DNA of 7,524 bases from Thermococcales archaeon 44_46 (GTDB lineage Archaea; Methanobacteriota_B; Thermococci; Thermococcales; Thermococcaceae): the NCBI GenBank assembly GCA_001507935.1, contig LGET01000074.1, forward strand, positions 1-7,524, given 5' to 3'. A model generated the notes under the pieces. It was not told the origin of the DNA, searched no databases, and saw only the letters and a list, made by a program, of their open reading frames with translations. The position numbers were made by a program, and so were the translations under genes. This document shows, piece after piece, positions 5,397-7,524 of this stretch (position 1 is the first letter of the stretch; each line of letters begins with the position of its first letter).

Positions 5397-5406
5397 TTTA
5401 TAAATA
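5397..5406 (+). promoter_or_regulatory. TATA box of a lost plus-strand gene
   Basis: TTTATAAATA centred at about 5401 predicts transcription starting near 5427, just before the GGAGGAGGT site at 5435-5443. No start codon or coding frame follows; the next sequence is the terminator and 3' end of the convergent ATPase gene. Confidence 0.5.
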
Positions 5407-5434
5407 CTAAGTCTACAAGCTCAAATTAGTTGGG

Positions 5435-5443
5435 GGAGGAGGT
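5435..5443 (+). promoter_or_regulatory. Orphan Shine-Dalgarno site without a gene
   Basis: GGAGGAGGT lies within a longer G-rich run beginning at 5432 and would be among the strongest ribosome sites in the window. At the expected distance (about 5449-5453) there is ATC or ATA but no ATG, GTG or TTG, and the frame then runs antisense through the ATPase gene. It is probably the leader of a gene that has been deleted. Confidence 0.5.
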
Positions 5444-5452
5444 CAGCATCAT

Positions 5453-5478
5453 AAAAAGCCAAGTTTTCAAAAGAAAAA
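5453..5478 (-). terminator. Oligo-T termination region of the ATPase gene
   Basis: Downstream of the ATPase stop, the minus strand carries TTTTT-C-TTTT and then TTTTT (5453-5457) within 36 bases, matching the T-run type of archaeal intrinsic terminator. No hairpin is needed or obvious. Confidence 0.6.
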
Positions 5479-5488
5479 GTGGATTAGT

Positions 5489-6847
5489 TCATAAGATTTC
5501 CTCAAAGTCCCTCAAATCCCATACAAGCCAACCTTCATCTTTTAGGAGTTCTTTTTCTTCAATGTTTTTAGCGATTAGTGCATAGGATCTTTCCCACTTT
5601 TCTAGCCCAGTAACTTCACTTTTGCGCTCCAAATCCCTTAAAATCCCCCTGGCTTCTCTTGTGCTTAAATCCCTCCACTTCACCTCTACCAGCAGGGCCT
5701 TCTTTTCTCCTCTGTTAAGTGCAACGAGGTCGATTTCTTCAGTTTTGCACCACCACTTTCCTATTTCCGTAAACCTGAATGGAAGCTTTCCACTTTTGTT
5801 TAACCACTTCAAAAACTGTTCTGCAATTTTTTCAAAAACAAACCCAAGATACCTATTGTACTCATCTTCAAACCCTTCTATGTATCCAAACTCCAGGAGT
5901 TGGGAGCGATTGGGGTAGATAAAGCGGAACCAGAAGTTGTAATAATTATCACTAAGATAGTAGCGGGCATTCCTCTTCCTCTCAGGTTCACCGACAGGAT
6001 GCTTCTCCTCCACTATATGGAGCGTTTGAAGGTTGTTAAGGTATTGAGAAACCGTTGAATTTGGTAAACCGGTAAAGCTCACTATTTCCCCAAACTTCGT
6101 CTTTCCAAAAGCAATAGCCTTGAGAATAGCAAAATAGCGGGCAGGTTCCCTCAGCTCGCTCCTCAACAAAAACTCCGCCTCATCAAATAAGGGCTTATTG
6201 GGCTGAAAGACTTCTTCAAGAGTTTCACCGGCGTTAAGCCTGAACTGCACCTCCTTTATATAGGAGGGAATTCCGTCGGTTATGCCGTAAATCCTCACAA
6301 GCTCTTCCCAATTCTTCTCAGGGAAGAACTCATGCAAGTGAAAGAAATTTAAGGGTCGGAGATTTATCGAAAGGGTTCTCCTCCCGTAAAGGGGGCTTTT
6401 GTACCCTAAGATATGGGTTTCCATAATGCTTATCGAAGAGCCCGTGAGGACAAGCTTAAGATCTTTTGCGTTATCCCATATTTTCTGGAACTTTGAAATT
6501 ATCCCTCTGTTCGCTTTGATTAAGTTGGGAAATTCATCTATGATTATCACTACCCCTGTGCCATCAAGAAGCTCAAAAAGTTCCTCCCACGAGAGCTCAG
6601 CCTTGGTTATGAGTGGGTTGTTAAGGGCCTTCGCCACAAGAGCTCTAAAAGCCCGTAAATTTTCCTCTTCAAGGGTCTCCTCGGCAAAAAAGTATACATG
6701 TTTCATTCTTTCTACAGATTTACGAACTAGAGTGGTCTTTCCGACCCTCCTACGGCCATAAATGATTATTAACTCTTTTCTACCGCTTCCATAAGCCTTT
6801 CTCAATACTTCAAGTTCATCCGAACGGTTAACAAATTGTTCATACAT
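5489..6847 (-). CDS. Archaeal ATPase with C-terminal DUF234 nuclease-like domain
   Basis: The protein has 452 residues with three parts. An AAA/STAND-like P-loop ATPase occupies about residues 1-210, with Walker A GRRRVGKTT at 31-39, Walker B VVIIIDEFPNL at 99-109 and sensor-like LVLTGSS at 132-138. A winged-helix segment lies at about 235-285 (KFGEIVSFTGLPNSTVSQYL). A C-terminal DUF234 region has a PD-(D/E)XK-like pattern, EIDLVA at 371-376 and LLVEVKW at 386-391, with Asp373, Glu388 and Lys390 as candidate catalytic residues. Such proteins occur in many copies in Thermococcales genomes and their function is unsettled; mobile-element, toxin or defence roles have been suggested. All motifs appear intact. 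A TATA box at 6870-6878 puts transcription at the ATG itself and no ribosome site exists, so the mRNA is probably leaderless. It stands alone, convergent to the lost promoter at 5397. Confidence 0.92.
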   Translation of the reverse strand: MYEQFVNRSDELEVLRKAYGSGRKELIIIYGRRRVGKTTLVRKSVERMKHVYFFAEETLEEENLRAFRALVAKALNNPLITKAELSWEELFELLDGTGVVIIIDEFPNLIKANRGIISKFQKIWDNAKDLKLVLTGSSISIMETHILGYKSPLYGRRTLSINLRPLNFFHLHEFFPEKNWEELVRIYGITDGIPSYIKEVQFRLNAGETLEEVFQPNKPLFDEAEFLLRSELREPARYFAILKAIAFGKTKFGEIVSFTGLPNSTVSQYLNNLQTLHIVEEKHPVGEPERKRNARYYLSDNYYNFWFRFIYPNRSQLLEFGYIEGFEDEYNRYLGFVFEKIAEQFLKWLNKSGKLPFRFTEIGKWWCKTEEIDLVALNRGEKKALLVEVKWRDLSTREARGILRDLERKSEVTGLEKWERSYALIAKNIEEKELLKDEGWLVWDLRDFEEIL

Positions 6848-6860
6848 GATTATGATAATC
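6848..6860 (-). promoter_or_regulatory. 13-bp palindrome at the ATPase start, possible operator
   Basis: GATTAT-G-ATAATC is a perfect palindrome immediately before ATG 6847 and downstream of the TATA box. The predicted transcript starts at its edge. The position suits a repressor, possibly the winged-helix ATPase itself; chance symmetry in AT-rich DNA is possible. Confidence 0.45.
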
Positions 6861-6869
6861 TAATTTGAA

Positions 6870-6878
6870 ATATTTAAA
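6870..6878 (-). promoter_or_regulatory. TATA box of the ATPase gene
   Basis: TTTAAATAT on the minus strand, centred at 6874, is about 26 bases before ATG 6847, predicting a leaderless transcript. No purine-rich ribosome site lies between them. Confidence 0.6.
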
Positions 6879-6942
6879 CCTTTCTCATGCTGAGTTCCGC
6901 TGTCATAGAGGGAAGGCTTCCAAAAGAAAAATATCCTACTAA

Positions 6943-6951
6943 CACCTCCCC
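6943..6951 (-). promoter_or_regulatory. Second orphan Shine-Dalgarno-like site
   Basis: GGGGAGGTG on the minus strand is followed by no start codon at usable distance; the next ATG, near 6904, opens only a ten-codon frame. It may be a remnant leader. It resembles the orphan site on the other side of the ATPase gene in inverted orientation (GTTGGGG...AGGT). Confidence 0.3.
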
Positions 6952-7054
6952 AACCTTTGATAAAGTTGACTTATGAACTTATTTTTTGTAAAATTATTTT
7001 GGGTAGAATTTCAAACTTAAATTTGACTTAATTAGAATTTATCAAACAATAACC

Positions 7055-7062
7055 TTTATATA
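7055..7062 (+). promoter_or_regulatory. TATA box of the structured RNA gene
   Basis: TTTATATA in the context AACCTTTATATACTTAAA. Its centre is about 26 bases before G7084, the first base of the long closing stem, the standard archaeal distance. This ties the RNA's 5' end to a real promoter. Confidence 0.75.
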
Positions 7063-7083
7063 CTTAAAAGTCTATCCTATATT

Positions 7084-7254
7084 GAGGGGTACTGTGTGAG
7101 AAGGGACCGAAGCGAAAGCTTCACCCTGACCCAGAGTCCATATCCAACCGTAAACCAAGCAACTTACCCAGAGTTGTAAGGTTTATGGGTGAAGGTGTGG
7201 GCCCTGCCTCAGAGCGAAACTTCACTGAGGCCTCCGGATCATACAGTGCCCCTC
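7084..7254 (+). ncRNA. Stand-alone structured non-coding RNA (about 171 nt, family not identified)
   Basis: A GC-rich island lies in AT-rich surroundings. The ends 7084-7099 and 7239-7254 form a 16-bp stem with two G-U pairs. Inside are three hairpins. The first is 7102-7127: AGGG/CCCT, a small internal loop, then GAAGC-GAAA-GCTTC with a GNRA tetraloop. The second is 7148-7188: nine pairs, a 3x3 internal loop, then CAACT/AGTTG with a 7-base loop. The third is 7206-7231: GCCTCAG/CTGAGGC with a 12-base loop. A TATA box lies at the correct distance upstream. There is no tRNA, 5S, SRP or RNase P pattern; the size is too small for the last two. The GC-rich character matches the Hgc/Ssc ncRNAs found in Pyrococcus and Methanocaldococcus by GC screens. 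HgcC or HgcG would be candidates, but I cannot confirm this. No clear T-run ends it, so the 3' end may be processed. Confidence 0.8.
7129..7174 (+). repeat. Repeated ACCCAGAGT motif inside the RNA
   Basis: ACCCAGAGT occurs at 7129-7137 and 7166-7174. A third CAGAG is at 7210-7214. GCGAAA also occurs twice (7112-7117 and 7214-7219), each time followed by CTTCAC after one or no base. The copies lie mostly in single-stranded or loop positions of the proposed fold. Confidence 0.7.
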
Positions 7255-7501
7255 ACTCTCGTTATGGAACCCTTAATTCATTAGCTGAATATACTGTGCT
7301 TCATTAAAAGGAGAATTAAAAAAGGGCTTCTTCTTGAATTTTTGAAAGAAAACAACTTGTATTTTCTCATTGACAGGATAAAACATCCCCTTCCCTAAAG
7401 AATGAGATTTTCAAGAAAAAAGAGAAAAATCACACACCCTAGTTCCCATTAGATCGTTAGAGTTATAAGCACTTAAGTCTTTTGGTTGATTGGTGGTTGT
7501 T
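7255..7501. other. Intergenic spacer between the RNA gene and the next gene
   Basis: This AT-rich spacer has short open stretches on both strands (for example KKGLLLEFLKENNLYFLIDR on plus, ending at 7398). None has a convincing start with a ribosome site and recognisable protein character. The last 40 bases hold the promoter of the gene at 7502. I see no other feature. Confidence 0.55.
7463..7470 (+). promoter_or_regulatory. TATA box for the gene at 7502
   Basis: TTATAAGC lies about 38 bases before the ATG. Transcription would start near 7490, leaving a short leader that just holds the GGTGGT site. Confidence 0.5.
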
Positions 7502-7524
7502 ATGAACTTTCAGCAGGAAATCCT
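7502..7524 (+). CDS. Start of an unidentified gene (partial)
   Basis: ATG 7502 opens MNFQQEI before the window ends. GGTGGT at 7492-7497 is five bases upstream, the same form of ribosome site used by the DHH gene, and a TATA-like TTATAAG lies at 7463. Seven residues are too few to suggest a function. Confidence 0.6.

Larger units (their letters stand above)
4887..5488. other. 600-base decayed intergenic region
   Basis: There is no intact gene here. The plus strand holds a frame remnant at 4988-5117. The minus strand holds a frameshifted gene start at 5210-5330. A divergent promoter region with two inverted repeats spans 5342-5406, and an orphan ribosome site is at 5435-5443. A short open stretch on the plus strand around 4910-4990 reads HHYVKITPEEL and may be another fragment. 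A 15-bp palindrome, ACTGAATTATTCAGT, is at 4962-4976. The rest is AT-rich and shows nothing I can name. Confidence 0.6.

Noticed and set aside
6956..7046. 9-base inverted repeat TTTGATAAA / TTTATCAAA, 73 bases between the arms, upstream of the RNA promoter
   Set aside because: AT-rich, widely spaced and not clearly placed relative to the TATA box; expected by chance in such DNA.
7273..7386. Minus-strand frame of 37 codons (MFYPVNEKIQ...) with GGGAAGGGG right before ATG 7386
   Set aside because: The purine run touches the ATG with no spacing, the protein is unusual Phe/Lys-rich text, there is no TATA box at the right place, and the opposite strand is equally open. Probably chance.
7285..7398. 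Plus-strand open stretch reading KKGLLLEFLKENNLYFLIDR
   Set aside because: It has no ATG or GTG start with a ribosome site and ends after about 37 codons. It could be a remnant, but nothing confirms it.
1..7524. CRISPR array, tRNA, rRNA, transposase or integrase
   Set aside because: No spaced direct repeats, cloverleaf pattern, rRNA text or DDE/tyrosine-recombinase motifs were seen on either strand.

Overview
The window looks like a Thermococcales archaeon (Pyrococcus or Thermococcus). The evidence is moderate AT-richness, archaeal TATA boxes about 26 bases before inferred starts, Shine-Dalgarno sites of the GGTGATC type, K/E-rich proteins, an archaeal ATPase with a DUF234 tail, and a GC-rich structured RNA in an AT-rich spacer. 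This assignment comes from reading the sequence; no database was searched.

Positions 1-4890 hold one leftward operon for sulfate activation. In transcription order it reads: a ribbon-helix-helix regulator (4603-4830), ATP sulfurylase sat (3439-4578), a small DUF104/AF2212-type antitoxin (3217-3396), a 30-codon stub of a VapC PIN toxin (3128-3220), a DHH phosphoesterase (2196-3131), an alkaline-phosphatase-superfamily phosphohydrolase (775-2190), a DUF4258/DUF2283 small-gene pair (278-737), and the start of APS kinase cysC (1-251, running off the window). Sat plus CysC would make PAPS. The DHH protein is a plausible enzyme for removing the by-product PAP. The AP-superfamily enzyme has no assigned substrate. 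A perfect 18-bp palindrome sits between the TATA box and the predicted start of the regulator gene, which suggests that the regulator controls its own operon. Two toxin-antitoxin-like modules interrupt otherwise tight gene junctions, and one of them is broken.

Positions 4887-5488 are a graveyard. They contain a remnant reading frame on the plus strand, a frameshifted gene start on the minus strand, and a well-formed divergent promoter with two related inverted repeats. The plus-strand arm has a very strong ribosome site but no gene after it. The adjacent minus-strand gene (5489-6847) encodes an intact ATPase of the archaeal ATPase/DUF234 type. It is probably leaderless and has its own palindrome between TATA box and start.

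From 7084 to 7254 there is a strong stand-alone non-coding RNA gene. It has a 16-bp closing stem, three internal hairpins, repeated sequence motifs, competing pairings, and a TATA box at the right distance. It resembles the GC-rich ncRNAs reported from AT-rich hyperthermophiles (Hgc/Ssc class), but I cannot assign the family by eye. A new plus-strand gene begins at 7502 and leaves the window after seven codons.
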